Positions 42,916 through 52,592 of a DNA stretch of 54,780 bases are shown here, one piece after another. Position 1 is the stretch's first letter; the number at the start of each line of letters is the position of its first letter. The notes under the pieces are model-generated. The model made no database searches. It worked only from the letters and a program-made list of their open reading frames with translations, and had not been told where the DNA came from. The translations under genes were made by a program, and so were the position numbers. The DNA comes from Fusobacterium sp. IOR10 (GTDB lineage Bacteria; Fusobacteriota; Fusobacteriia; Fusobacteriales; Fusobacteriaceae): contig NZ_WJWY01000014.1 of the NCBI RefSeq assembly GCF_010367435.1, positions 1 through 54,780 on the forward strand. The letters are read 5' to 3'.

Positions 42916-42993
42916 ATAAATTATTTTATAAATATGAAAAACATAAGTTCACTAGCTAAATATTAATAATATTTAATATATTATATTAATTTG

Positions 42994-43022
42994 TAGACAA
43001 AAATATTAATTTAATATAGAAT
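42994..43022 (+). promoter_or_regulatory. Promoter for murE
   Basis: TAGACA (42994-42999), 17-bp spacer, TAGAAT (43017-43022). Between this and the preceding gene the DNA is very AT-rich with no clear terminator. Confidence 0.65.
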
Positions 43023-43057
43023 TTAAACATAAAACTAATTATTTAGGAGATGAATTT

Positions 43058-44500
43058 ATGAATATAAAAAAAATATTTTCAGGAATAGATTATCAGGTAT
43101 TACAAAGTTATGATACTGAAATTTTCTCAAAGAATATGGAATATGATTCTAGAAAAATAGTTGAAGGGGATATATTTGTAGCTCTAGAAGGGAATGTAGT
43201 TGATGGTCATGACTATATAGATAAGGCAATTGAATTAGGAGCTAAAGTAATAATAGTTTCTAAAAAAGTTTCAATGAAAAAACATATAAATTATTTTTTA
43301 GTTGAAAATTTAAGAAAAAACTTACCTTTTATAGCTTCAAATTTTTATGATTTTCCTCAAGATAAATTGAAAATAATAGGGGTTACTGGAACTAATGGGA
43401 AAACAACAACAACTTATATGCTAGAAACTATTTTAGGTAATGAAAATATTGCTAGAATAGGTACAGTTGAATATAAAATAGGAGAAGAGATAATAGTTGC
43501 ATCTAATACCACACCAGAGTCACTAGATCTAGTTAAATTTTGTAAAAAGGCAGTGGATAAGAAAATAAAATATTTAATTATGGAAGTTAGCTCCCATGGA
43601 TTGAGCATAGGAAGAGTTGATATGCTAAAATTTGATGTTGGAATATTTACTAACTTAACACCAGAGCATTTAGATTATCATAAAACAATGGAAAATTATT
43701 ATTTAGCAAAAAGAAAGATGTTTGATTTGTTAAAAAATAAAAATAATTCAGTGATTAATGAAGATGATGATTATGGAAAAAAATATTTACAATATACAAA
43801 GGGAATGTCATATGGTTTAAAAAATTCATCAATAACAGGAAATATAAAAAATATTTCAAGACATGGACAAGATGTAACAATAAACATATTAGGTTCAGAA
43901 TACAATGTAACATTAAATATATTAGGAAGATATAATTTATACAATTTACTAGGAGCAGTTGGATGTGCAAAATTACTTGGATTATCAGATAATGAAATTA
44001 TAAAAAAAATCAGTAAAATAAAGGGAGCTCCAGGAAGATTTGAAAATGTAAATACAAATTCAAATTTCACAGCAATAGTTGATTATGCACATACTGGAGA
44101 TGCTCTTGAGAATATTTTGAAAAGTATCAATGAGTTTAAAATAAATAGAGTAATTACTGTTTTTGGTTGTGGGGGAGATAGAGATAAAACTAAAAGACCC
44201 ATTATGGGAAGAATAGCAGAGAAAAATAGTGATATTATAATTGTAACCTCAGATAATCCAAGAACTGAAAATCCAGAAGAAATTGTAAAAGATATTGTAG
44301 TTGGACTAAAAGAAGATAATCATATTATTGAAGTGGATAGAGAAAAAGCTATTTTTAAAGCTATTGAACTTGCTAAAAAAGATGATATAATTTTAGTGGC
44401 AGGGAAAGGACATGAAAATTATCAAGTTTTAGGAAGAAAAAAAATTCATTTTGATGATAGAGAAAAAATAATTGAAGGTATAGAAAAATTAAAAAAATAA
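43058..44500 (+). CDS. murE: UDP-MurNAc-tripeptide synthetase MurE
   Basis: A 480-residue Mur ligase that adds the third residue of the peptidoglycan stem peptide. The P-loop VTGTNGKTTTTY (about residues 110-121), the central ATPase segments and the C-terminal DNPRTENPEEI motif are intact. DNPR is the signature of enzymes that add meso-diaminopimelate; fusobacteria are known to use meso-lanthionine in some species, also handled by a DNPR-type MurE, so the amino acid could be either. It lies alone, away from a dcw cluster, with its own promoter, and is followed by an independent kdsA unit. Confidence 0.95.
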   Translation: MNIKKIFSGIDYQVLQSYDTEIFSKNMEYDSRKIVEGDIFVALEGNVVDGHDYIDKAIELGAKVIIVSKKVSMKKHINYFLVENLRKNLPFIASNFYDFPQDKLKIIGVTGTNGKTTTTYMLETILGNENIARIGTVEYKIGEEIIVASNTTPESLDLVKFCKKAVDKKIKYLIMEVSSHGLSIGRVDMLKFDVGIFTNLTPEHLDYHKTMENYYLAKRKMFDLLKNKNNSVINEDDDYGKKYLQYTKGMSYGLKNSSITGNIKNISRHGQDVTINILGSEYNVTLNILGRYNLYNLLGAVGCAKLLGLSDNEIIKKISKIKGAPGRFENVNTNSNFTAIVDYAHTGDALENILKSINEFKINRVITVFGCGGDRDKTKRPIMGRIAEKNSDIIIVTSDNPRTENPEEIVKDIVVGLKEDNHIIEVDREKAIFKAIELAKKDDIILVAGKGHENYQVLGRKKIHFDDREKIIEGIEKLKK

Positions 44501-44507
44501 ATTATAT

Positions 44508-44535
44508 TTGACTTATGTGAAAATTAATTTATAAT
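44508..44535 (+). promoter_or_regulatory. Promoter for kdsA
   Basis: TTGACT (44508-44513), 16-bp spacer, TATAAT (44530-44535), within 35 nt of the murE stop. Confidence 0.8.
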
Positions 44536-44583
44536 ATCTAGTAGAAGAAGTTTTAAATTAATGCTTGTTATGAAAGGAAGAAT

Positions 44584-45426
44584 ATGATAAATAAATTAGA
44601 AAAAACAAGAGAAATTCAAGTTAAAAATTTTACAATAGGTGGAAAACAAAGATTTACACTTATAGCAGGTCCTTGTGCTATTGAAAATGAGGAAATGTCA
44701 TTAATGGTAGCTAAAAAAATAAAGACAATTTGTGACAAACTAGGAATAAATTATATTTTTAAATCTTCCTTTGATAAGGCTAATCGTTCTTCAATTCATT
44801 CTTATAGAGGAGTTGGATTAGAAGAGGGGCTTAGAATATTAGGGAAAGTAAAGTCTGAGGTAGGAGTTCCTGTTATAACTGATGTTCATGAACCTTGGCA
44901 GTGTGAAAAAGTTGCAAAAGTTGTAGATATGCTCCAAATTCCAGCATTTTTATGTAGACAGACAGACTTAATAATAGCAGCTGGAAAAACAGGATTACCA
45001 GTAAATGTAAAAAAAGGTCAGTTTTTAGCACCCTGGGATATGAAGAACGTTGTAACAAAGATGGATGAAATTGGAAATGAAAGATTACTATTAACTGAAA
45101 GAGGAAATGTTTTTGGATATAATAATTTTATTGTTGATATGAGAGGGCTTTTGGAAATGAGAAAACTTGGAGTACCAGTTGTTTTTGATGCTACTCATTC
45201 AGTACAAATTCCAGGAGGACTTTCAAATTGTTCTGGAGGAAATAGAGAATATGTATTTCCTTTAATGAAGGCTGCTCTTTCAGTAGGGGTAGATGCAATA
45301 TTTGCAGAAGTTCATCCAGATCCAGATAAAGCTCCATGTGATGGACCAAATATGTTGTATTTAGATGACCTTGAAGAAATACTTGAGACAGCTATAAAAA
45401 TAGATAATATAGCTAAAGAATTATAA
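44584..45426 (+). CDS. kdsA: 3-deoxy-8-phosphooctulonate synthase (KDO-8-P synthase)
   Basis: The 280-residue enzyme condenses arabinose 5-phosphate and phosphoenolpyruvate to KDO 8-phosphate, needed for the inner core of lipopolysaccharide. [11 protein letters not shown] (Cys 31) marks the metal-dependent class, whereas non-metal enzymes have Asn there. The substrate blocks [38 protein letters not shown] and the metal ligands in [22 protein letters not shown] are intact. Its presence argues for an outer membrane with LPS. A terminator follows, shared with the RND gene. Confidence 0.97.
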   Translation: MINKLEKTREIQVKNFTIGGKQRFTLIAGPCAIENEEMSLMVAKKIKTICDKLGINYIFKSSFDKANRSSIHSYRGVGLEEGLRILGKVKSEVGVPVITDVHEPWQCEKVAKVVDMLQIPAFLCRQTDLIIAAGKTGLPVNVKKGQFLAPWDMKNVVTKMDEIGNERLLLTERGNVFGYNNFIVDMRGLLEMRKLGVPVVFDATHSVQIPGGLSNCSGGNREYVFPLMKAALSVGVDAIFAEVHPDPDKAPCDGPNMLYLDDLEEILETAIKIDNIAKEL

Positions 45427-45442
45427 AAATATTACAATAAAA

Positions 45443-45485
45443 AATAAGCAGTTAAGTTATAAAAAACTTAAGCTGCTTATTTTTT
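45443..45485. terminator. Bidirectional terminator between kdsA and the RND gene
   Basis: AATAAGCAG-TTAAGTT on the left pairs with AACTTAA-GCTGCTTATT on the right around ATAAAA, with A- and T-runs outside. The right arm includes the last bases of the RND gene. Confidence 0.88.
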
Positions 45486-48400
45486 ATTCTTTATTTTTAT
45501 AAGCAAAAAGATATATAACAGGGAAAATAAATAATGTTAATATTGTTGATGCAAATAATCCAAAAATAATTGTAGCAGCCATATCTCCATATAATGGATC
45601 CATAAGAAGAGGGATCATTCCAAAGATAGTTGTTAAAGCTGCAAGTCCAACTGCTCTAATTCTACTTACAGAAGAATCAACAACAGCAATTTGTGGTTCT
45701 TTATTCAAAGCTTTTATTTGGAAATTTATTTCATCCATAAGAACAATAATGTTTTTTATCATTATTCCAGATAGGGCAATTAATCCAACTGCTGACATAA
45801 ATCCAAAGGATTTTCCAGTTATTAAAAGTCCAGGAGCAATTCCAATTAATGCAAGGGGAACCATTAAAAAAATAAGTGCAGCTATTTTTACGCTGGCAAA
45901 AAGAAATACACAAATAGTAAACATTAATATTAAAGGTAAAGGCACAGAGGCAAGCAATGCCTTAATATTTTTTAATTGTTCAGAAAAAAGACCACCCCAT
46001 TTTCCATTATAATTTTCAGGCAATTTAATAGCTTCAATTTTTTTCAACATTAAATTTCTAATTTTATCTGGATTTTCTCCTATAGGAACATCACACTGTA
46101 CTTTAATTGTTCTTACTCTATTTTTTCTCCAAATTTGGCTGTTTTCAAATTCTAATTTCTGATTTTTTATAATAGAAGAAAGTGGTTGTGCTTTCCCAAG
46201 AAATCCCCAAATAGGTATTTTCCCTATATCAGCAATTTCACCAGATTTTTTTTCTTTCATAACAACAGTTATAAGAGAATCATTATCTTTTATTTTACCA
46301 ATTGGCATTCCATTGGAACTTCTCAAAATTGAAGTTGTAACATCAAAGGGGGTAATTCCTATTTTTTTAGCGTTAACTTGAGAAAAAGTTCCATTTAGAG
46401 CTAATGTTTTATTTCTCCAATTAGTTTTAACATTTAAAGTTCCAGGTGTATTATTCATAATTGCCATAGCTTTTTCAGAAAGAGTTCTTAGAACTTCAGG
46501 ATCAGGTCCTGAAAATTCATATTCTATAGGATATTCCACAGCAGTACCATTAGGATACTTTCTAATACTAACCATTACTCCTGGTAAATTTTTATTTGAA
46601 AACTCTAATACCTTAGTTGCGATAGTATTTAAATCTTTAAGGTGGTTAATATTAACTATTATCTCTCCAAAAGAAGAATTTGGAAATTCAGGAATTGTTG
46701 AAACATAGTATCTTGAAGGGGAAGCTCCAATAGTTAAAGTAATATTTTTAATTTTTTTATCTTTAGATAAAAAATCATTTAATTTTAAGCTAGCATTTTC
46801 CACTGTATTTATTTTACTACCTTCAGGACACCAAAGGTTAACAGTAAAACCTTTTTTGTTAGAATCAGGGAAAAAAGTTTTAGGTATAAATGTTAGTAAA
46901 AAAATAGAGAACAATAAAGAACAACCTATTACAGTAAGAGTTATTTTACTGTGGTTGATTAAGAAAATTAATATGTTTCTTGCTTTTGAATAAAATTTTA
47001 TTTCTCTACTAGAAGGTGTTTTCAAATCTTTTTTAGTAAGGAAAAGCTTGCAGTAAGTTGGCGTTTGTGTTAAACATAATCCCCAACTTAAGATTAAAGA
47101 AATTCCAATGACCCAAAAACAAGATCCAACATATTCTCCCATATATGTTGGCATTAAGTATGCAGGTAAAAATGCTAAAACAGCAATTAAAGTGGCTCCT
47201 AAAAGAGGAATTGCAGGTTTTTTAGTTGCATTTTCCAAAGAGATATCAATACCTAAATTTTTATTTAAATTTACAAGGGTGTTATCTACAATAACAATTG
47301 AATTGTCAACTAACATACCCATGGCAATAATGAAAGATCCAAGGGAAACTCTTTGTAAATCTACTTTTATAAATAACATGGCAATTAAGGTTCCTAGTAT
47401 TGAAAGAATAAGACCACTACCAATTATAAGACCACTTTTAATTCCCATTATTAAAAGTAAAACTCCAACCACAGTAATAATTGATATAATTAAATTTATC
47501 ACAAAAACATTTATAGAAGAACTAACTAAATCAGGTTGATAATATACTTTTTCAATATTTACACCAATAGGAAGTACTTCTTTTAATTTATTTATTTTAG
47601 CATCTATATTCTTTCCAGTATTAATAATATTAGTTCCAGCTAAAGGGGATAGGGAAAGACCAATAGCAGGTTTTCCATTATAATACATTTTTTCTTTCAT
47701 AGGATAAGAATATCCTTTTTTTATAGTTGCAATATCCCCTAATCTTATAATTTCTGTATTACCTTTGGGAAGTTTACCTGAAAAAATAATTAAATTTTTC
47801 AATTTTTCCACAGTATTTATTTCATTATTATATTTAATATTAACTACTAAATTTCCATAATCAATACTTCCGCCCCCGGTAATTAAATTCTCTGAAAGAA
47901 GGGACAAAGCTATTGTTTTAGTGCTTATTCCCATGGAATTAATTTTACTTCTATCAATTAATATCTCCATAGTTTCTTTGGGATCCCCAAAAATATTTGT
48001 TTTGGCAATCCCAGGAATAGAGTGCAGTTCTTTTTCAATATAATCTGTATATTTGGAAAGTTCAGAATAAGAGTAACCATCGCTAGTTATAGCAAAAAAC
48101 ATTCCATAGACATCTACATAATCATCTAGAACAATTGAAGGGACTACTCCATTAGGAAGACCAATTTGAGCGTCACTAATTTTTTTTCTAACATTATCCC
48201 AATATTGTTGTAAATTTTTACTTTTAACAGATTCATTTAATTTTATTTTAACTTGAGAATATCCATACTTAGAAACACTTTCAGTGAATTCTATATTTGG
48301 AATTTTTTGGAGAGCCTGCTCTATTTTATCAGTTACAAAAAGTTCAGTTTCATGAGGTGAAGCTCCAGGATACAAGGTTATGACTAAGGCTTCTTTTATT

Positions 48401-48522
48401 TTAAATTCAGGATCTTCTAGTTTACCTAGCTTAATATATGAAAAGAATCCTCCAATTATAATTAAGATTACTATGAATCTCACAACTATAGTATTCTTTA
48501 TTGAGTAATCTATAAATTTCAT
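45484..48522 (-). CDS. RND efflux transporter permease (AcrB/HAE-like)
   Basis: A 1012-residue inner-membrane RND transporter with twelve spans and two large periplasmic domains. The first helix is at about residues 12-30, the conserved LEDPEFKIKEALVITLYPGAS begins the porter domain, and membrane segment 4 contains AMGMLVDNSIVIVDN, which has one Asp where AcrB has a DD pair. Repeat halves match (second half includes IALSGIMIKNIIVLMDEI). It probably exports drugs or other toxic compounds with proton drive. It is the last gene of tolC-mfp-rnd, 9 nt after the fusion protein gene. Substrate cannot be read from sequence. Confidence 0.93.
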   Translation of the reverse strand: MKFIDYSIKNTIVVRFIVILIIIGGFFSYIKLGKLEDPEFKIKEALVITLYPGASPHETELFVTDKIEQALQKIPNIEFTESVSKYGYSQVKIKLNESVKSKNLQQYWDNVRKKISDAQIGLPNGVVPSIVLDDYVDVYGMFFAITSDGYSYSELSKYTDYIEKELHSIPGIAKTNIFGDPKETMEILIDRSKINSMGISTKTIALSLLSENLITGGGSIDYGNLVVNIKYNNEINTVEKLKNLIIFSGKLPKGNTEIIRLGDIATIKKGYSYPMKEKMYYNGKPAIGLSLSPLAGTNIINTGKNIDAKINKLKEVLPIGVNIEKVYYQPDLVSSSINVFVINLIISIITVVGVLLLIMGIKSGLIIGSGLILSILGTLIAMLFIKVDLQRVSLGSFIIAMGMLVDNSIVIVDNTLVNLNKNLGIDISLENATKKPAIPLLGATLIAVLAFLPAYLMPTYMGEYVGSCFWVIGISLILSWGLCLTQTPTYCKLFLTKKDLKTPSSREIKFYSKARNILIFLINHSKITLTVIGCSLLFSIFLLTFIPKTFFPDSNKKGFTVNLWCPEGSKINTVENASLKLNDFLSKDKKIKNITLTIGASPSRYYVSTIPEFPNSSFGEIIVNINHLKDLNTIATKVLEFSNKNLPGVMVSIRKYPNGTAVEYPIEYEFSGPDPEVLRTLSEKAMAIMNNTPGTLNVKTNWRNKTLALNGTFSQVNAKKIGITPFDVTTSILRSSNGMPIGKIKDNDSLITVVMKEKKSGEIADIGKIPIWGFLGKAQPLSSIIKNQKLEFENSQIWRKNRVRTIKVQCDVPIGENPDKIRNLMLKKIEAIKLPENYNGKWGGLFSEQLKNIKALLASVPLPLILMFTICVFLFASVKIAALIFLMVPLALIGIAPGLLITGKSFGFMSAVGLIALSGIMIKNIIVLMDEINFQIKALNKEPQIAVVDSSVSRIRAVGLAALTTIFGMIPLLMDPLYGDMAATIIFGLFASTILTLFIFPVIYLFAYKNKE

Positions 48523-48531
48523 AATACCCTC

Positions 48532-49653
48532 CTATAACATTTCACCAATGTTAGTTTTTGAAAAAGTTTTTAAAATTTTAACCTTTTCATTTTTTGAAAG
48601 TTGATGGATTCCCTTAGTAATAATTAGATCATTTATCTTAAGACCATTTACCAAAACTAGATGGTTATTTAAAGGTTCGAGAACATTAATTTCTTTTAAA
48701 TTAACAATACCATTTTCATATATCCAAACATTTGTCTTATTATCCCTATTGAAAATAGATTCAATTGGTATCGCTGTACCATTGAGATTATTTTTTTTAA
48801 TATATAGCTTAACGTTTCCGTTAACATTACTAGGTAAGGATAAATTTTTGTTTTTACTTACAAAAGTGGCAGGATAGGATATATTTCCAAATCCTTTAAT
48901 TTTACTAGCAGTTTCAATAGTAAGGGGATAGTTTTGAGAATTATAAATAAATATTGATTTTTCTAAATTGGAAAGTTCATTTAAATCCTCTTCGGAAAGA
49001 TTAATTCTAACTTTATTATCAGTATTAGAAGCCAATGCAACAACTGGAATTCCAGGTGAAGCAACAGCCCCTTCTCCTAAAAATTTATTAGTTATATATC
49101 CAGAAAAGGGAGCTTTTAAATTAGAATCTATAATATGATTTTTGCAATTTTCCACAGCTTGTTTAGAAGCTTCGTAATTTGCAAGAGCTGCTAAACTAGA
49201 AGAACTTGCAGATTTTTTTTGAGCAAGAGCTTCTTCATATATTTTTTTTGGTATAGTTTTACTTTCATATAATTTTTTGATTCTTAAAAATTGAGATTCA
49301 GTATTTTCAGCAATAGCCAAAGAAGCTTCATAGACATTTTTAGTGGCTAAGGATTTATTTTCAAAGGATTTTAAGTTTAAAATATAGTCTCTTGTATCCA
49401 TTTTAGCTAGGATATCATCCTTGTTAACAAAACTACCAACTTCCACATTAATTTTTTCAATTGGCCCAGAAATCTTAAAAGATAAGTTAGTTTTATTTGC
49501 TGGAATAGTGTTTGCTGGGTAAGTGCGAATTATATAATTTTCATTCTCAATTATTTTAAATACTTGAACAGGCCTTATAATTTCCTTTTGATTTTTACTA
49601 GAGCAACTAACAAAGGTTACTATAATTATAAATATACCTAATAATTTTTTCAT
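48532..49653 (-). CDS. Efflux membrane fusion protein (periplasmic adaptor), lipoprotein
   Basis: A 373-residue adaptor linking the RND pump to TolC. The signal peptide ends in the lipobox VSC (Cys 17), so it is lipid-anchored like AcrA. The lipoyl/biotinyl halves (LSFKISGPIEKINVEVGSFV and DSNLKAPFSGYITNKFLGEG), a helical hairpin (about residues 95-165) and the beta-barrel and membrane-proximal regions follow in order. The ribosome site is AGGAGA. It lies 5 nt after tolC and 9 nt before rnd; one transcript is likely. Confidence 0.92.
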   Translation of the reverse strand: MKKLLGIFIIIVTFVSCSSKNQKEIIRPVQVFKIIENENYIIRTYPANTIPANKTNLSFKISGPIEKINVEVGSFVNKDDILAKMDTRDYILNLKSFENKSLATKNVYEASLAIAENTESQFLRIKKLYESKTIPKKIYEEALAQKKSASSSSLAALANYEASKQAVENCKNHIIDSNLKAPFSGYITNKFLGEGAVASPGIPVVALASNTDNKVRINLSEEDLNELSNLEKSIFIYNSQNYPLTIETASKIKGFGNISYPATFVSKNKNLSLPSNVNGNVKLYIKKNNLNGTAIPIESIFNRDNKTNVWIYENGIVNLKEINVLEPLNNHLVLVNGLKINDLIITKGIHQLSKNEKVKILKTFSKTNIGEML

Positions 49654-49658
49654 AAATT

Positions 49659-51095
49659 CTATTCTCCTTTATCTATAGGACTCTTACCCATAGTAATATT
49701 TAAACTGCTCAATGAAAGATTATAATTAAATTCTAGATTTTTAACAGCAGTTAAACTTTGATTATAAGAGGCAAGGGAATTAAAATATTTATCCTCACCA
49801 ATTATCCCAACAGATAATTCAGCTTTAGATTGTTTTAACTTTTCCTTTTCTGCATTTAAATTTAATTTAGAAATTGCTAGAAGTTCATCTATTTTTTTTA
49901 AGTTATAGTAAGCATTTGCAGTTTCTATAATAGTTTTCATAAATTCTTTTTCTAAATTTAAATTTGCAATTTTTTCTTTTTTGACAGCTTTTTTATATTC
50001 ATTTATATTCTTAAAACCATTGAATAAACTAATGACTCCGCTTACATTAACATTTAGAAAACTAGGATCAGAGAGTATTTTATTTGAATTATTTACATAA
50101 CCTCCTCCAAGAATAATTTTAGGTAAAAAATTAGAAATAGCAATTTTTTTTGCATTTTGGCTAACATCAACATTTAAATTACTTATTTTTAAAGCTTCGT
50201 TGTTGGTTAAAGAATTTAGTATACATTCTTCTAAATCAGGGAAAGGTTTTTGTTTGAAATTATAAGATTCTAATGTTATATTATCAATGGGATTTAAGTC
50301 TAAAGATTTTAATAAATTCATCTTGGCTATTTTTAAATTTCTTTTATTTTCTTTTAAATTATATTTTTTAGTTTTTAGAAGAACCAATGCTTTCTTATAT
50401 TCCCAGGGCATTATAGATTCAACTTCCAATGAAATTTTAGCTCTTTTTGTAGTTTCTTCAATGGATTTAATTTCATTTTTTAAATAAATCTCTTGAGATT
50501 GTAAAGTGAGAATATAAAAATATTGAGAAGTTATTTGAAGTTCTATTAATTTTTTAGATAAGCTTTCTACTAATTTAGACATATCTTCTCCATTTTTTTT
50601 AGCAGAATATAAATACCAATAGCTTGGAACAAAAATTGGAATTTGAGCGTTAACTCCATAAGTATAAGATGATTTTTCAATTAAGGTAGATGACATTGTT
50701 GTTTGAGAATTTAAATTAGCAGCAATGGCAGATTCTCCAATTGCTGAAAAAGCATTTCCAAGAGATGTAGTTAGTTCACTTACATCAAAATCAATATTAA
50801 TATCATTATCAAGTTGTGAATAGTTTCCAACTAGATTAATTGATGGTAAAAAATTTCCAAAAGAAACATTTTTATCCAAAGTTGCAACTTCTCTTTGCAA
50901 TGTTTTTATTTTTAATGTTAAGTTTCTTTCTTCACCAATTTTTAAAGCTTCAGCTAGAGAGATACTTTCTCCATATTTTTTTAAAGATTCAACTTCAGTT
51001 AATTTTTTGATTTTTTGATTATGAAAAGATTTAGTGTTAGAACAACTAAAATTTAAAAAACTGACAAAAAGTAAAAATATTATTTTTAATTTCAT
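49659..51095 (-). CDS. TolC-family outer membrane efflux protein, lipoprotein
   Basis: A 478-residue outer-membrane channel. The signal ends in NFSC (Cys 18), a lipoprotein signal as in OprM-like TolC proteins. Two internally repeated halves with heptad-like helices, SLAEALKIGEERNLTLKIK (about 45-65) and a second copy near residues 290-310, fit the OEP repeats. Its long helices form the periplasmic tunnel. It is the first gene of the minus-strand tolC-mfp-rnd operon, preceded by a clear promoter and a palindrome at the start site (51173-51181). No local regulator gene is present. Confidence 0.9.
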   Translation of the reverse strand: MKLKIIFLLFVSFLNFSCSNTKSFHNQKIKKLTEVESLKKYGESISLAEALKIGEERNLTLKIKTLQREVATLDKNVSFGNFLPSINLVGNYSQLDNDINIDFDVSELTTSLGNAFSAIGESAIAANLNSQTTMSSTLIEKSSYTYGVNAQIPIFVPSYWYLYSAKKNGEDMSKLVESLSKKLIELQITSQYFYILTLQSQEIYLKNEIKSIEETTKRAKISLEVESIMPWEYKKALVLLKTKKYNLKENKRNLKIAKMNLLKSLDLNPIDNITLESYNFKQKPFPDLEECILNSLTNNEALKISNLNVDVSQNAKKIAISNFLPKIILGGGYVNNSNKILSDPSFLNVNVSGVISLFNGFKNINEYKKAVKKEKIANLNLEKEFMKTIIETANAYYNLKKIDELLAISKLNLNAEKEKLKQSKAELSVGIIGEDKYFNSLASYNQSLTAVKNLEFNYNLSLSSLNITMGKSPIDKGE

Positions 51096-51172
51096 TTGAC
51101 CTCCAGTGCCACAAATATTTTAAATCTATTTTTTTTCTAATTAATAACTGTTGTTCTTTATAATTTAAATAG

Positions 51173-51216
51173 GAACTGTTCGATAAAAATATACCACTTG
51201 TTTTTAGGTTTGTCAA
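51173..51216 (-). promoter_or_regulatory. Promoter of the tolC-mfp-rnd operon with start-site palindrome
   Basis: Minus strand TTGACA (51216-51211), 17-bp spacer, TATATT (51193-51188). The predicted start, about 51181, is the first base of the palindrome GAACTGTTC (51173-51181), a possible repressor site. A related AACTGTTGTTC lies farther downstream in the leader near 51146. Confidence 0.75.
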
Positions 51217-51252
51217 TATGAGATAATTAGTAAATAAGCTAAGGAGGAAAGA

Positions 51253-51735
51253 ATGAAAAAAGAGATTATTTATTTAGGGGATAGCATTATAGCATGGGAT
51301 GGATTTTTAAATAATGGAAATTATGGAGTTCCAGGTTTCACTACTATGGATCTTTTATGGAAACTTCAAGGGAATAATGATATAATTGGAGATATTGTCG
51401 TTTTAATGATTGGAGTAAATGATGTTTTATCAGATTGTTCAATCAAGTCAATTAATGAGAATATTGAAAAAATCATTGAACTTTTAAAAGTTAAATTTAA
51501 AGAAATTATTGTAATTTCTATTTTACCTACAATGTACAAAGATATAAATAAAAATATTATAGAAATTAATAATATTTTAAGTACCTATAAAAATATAAAA
51601 TTTTTAGATATATATAGTTTATTTTTAGGAGAAGAAGAAAAAATAGATAATAAATTTAGCTCAGATGGGGTTCATTTAAGCACATATGCTTATGATATTT
51701 TAAATAAAAAAATAGAGGAGGCATTGCAATGGTAA
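51253..51735 (+). CDS. SGNH/GDSL hydrolase family protein
   Basis: A 160-residue predicted esterase or acyl hydrolase. The catalytic blocks are visible: YLGDSIIAW (nucleophile Ser 11), the oxyanion-hole glycine in NYGVPGFTT, GVND (Asn 56) and near the C-terminus DGVHLS with the catalytic Asp and His. No signal peptide, so cytoplasmic. Ribosome site AAGGAGG. Its end overlaps the RlmA-type gene by 7 nt, so the two are co-expressed. Substrate unknown; relatives act on lysophospholipids, acetylated sugars or acyl-CoA. Confidence 0.88.
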   Translation: MKKEIIYLGDSIIAWDGFLNNGNYGVPGFTTMDLLWKLQGNNDIIGDIVVLMIGVNDVLSDCSIKSINENIEKIIELLKVKFKEIIVISILPTMYKDINKNIIEINNILSTYKNIKFLDIYSLFLGEEEKIDNKFSSDGVHLSTYAYDILNKKIEEALQW

Positions 51736-52553
51736 TTTGCCCAAAATGCAAAGAAACATTAGTTAAAGATGGTAAAACATATAAATGTATAAATAATCAT
51801 TCATTTGACATTTCAAAATCAGGTTATTTAAATTTATTATTGGATAACCAAAAAAATAGTAAAAATCCTGGGGATGATAAGGGAATGATTAAAAGTAGAA
51901 AGTTTTTTTTAGAGGAAGGATATTATAAGGATATATCTGATAAACTAAACGAAATTATACTTGAAAAACTTAGGGGAACAAAGGAAAATTTTATTCTAGA
52001 TATAGGGTGCGGAGAAGGCTATTACACTGGAAAATTAAAGACATATTTAGATGAAAATAATATAGAAAATAATATTTTAGGTATAGATATTTCCAAACAG
52101 GCAATACTTGAAGCATCTAAGAAATATAAAAATATTAATTGGGTTATAGCCAGTGCATTAAATGTTCCAGTAAATGAAGAAACTTGTGATATTTTAATAT
52201 GTATGTTTTCTAAAATAATTCCCAAAGAAAAAATGAGAATTTTGAAAAAAAATGGGATGGTAATTATAGTTTCAACAGGGGAAAATCATTTAAAAGAAAT
52301 AAAAGAAGTTGTTTACGAAAATGTTAAAAATGACTTTTATTCTCCAATAGAAGATATGAAAGAATTTAAACACATAAAAACATATGAAGTAAAGAAAGAA
52401 ATAAGCATAGATGAAAAAGAAAATATTGAAAACCTATTCAATATGACTCCATATAGATGGAGAAGTCCAAAAAAAGGAATAGAAAAATTGTTCCAACTTA
52501 ATTCAATTAAGGTAACAATTGATGTTAATTTTGATGTTTTTGAAAAGGTTTAG
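51729..52553 (+). CDS. RlmA-type 23S rRNA (guanine-N1)-methyltransferase
   Basis: A 274-residue methyltransferase of the RlmA family, which methylates N1 of G745 or G748 in 23S rRNA helix 35. The N-terminal zinc-binding unit has Cys 4, Cys 7, Cys 20 and His 24, followed by the family marks FDISKSGYLNLLL and the RKFFLEEGYY segment. The SAM-binding motif LDIGCGEGYY lies near residue 90. It could be RlmA-I or RlmA-II; Gram-positives with the latter type show altered tylosin response. It overlaps the SGNH gene by 7 nt. Confidence 0.88.
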   Translation: MVICPKCKETLVKDGKTYKCINNHSFDISKSGYLNLLLDNQKNSKNPGDDKGMIKSRKFFLEEGYYKDISDKLNEIILEKLRGTKENFILDIGCGEGYYTGKLKTYLDENNIENNILGIDISKQAILEASKKYKNINWVIASALNVPVNEETCDILICMFSKIIPKEKMRILKKNGMVIIVSTGENHLKEIKEVVYENVKNDFYSPIEDMKEFKHIKTYEVKKEISIDEKENIENLFNMTPYRWRSPKKGIEKLFQLNSIKVTIDVNFDVFEKV

Positions 52554-52592
52554 ATTTCAAAATTTATAAAAGACAAAAAATATGGGGGGATT

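Noticed and set aside
47108-47539. Plus-strand frame of 143 codons inside the RND gene
   Set aside because: Antisense shadow of membrane-segment codons in a secure gene.
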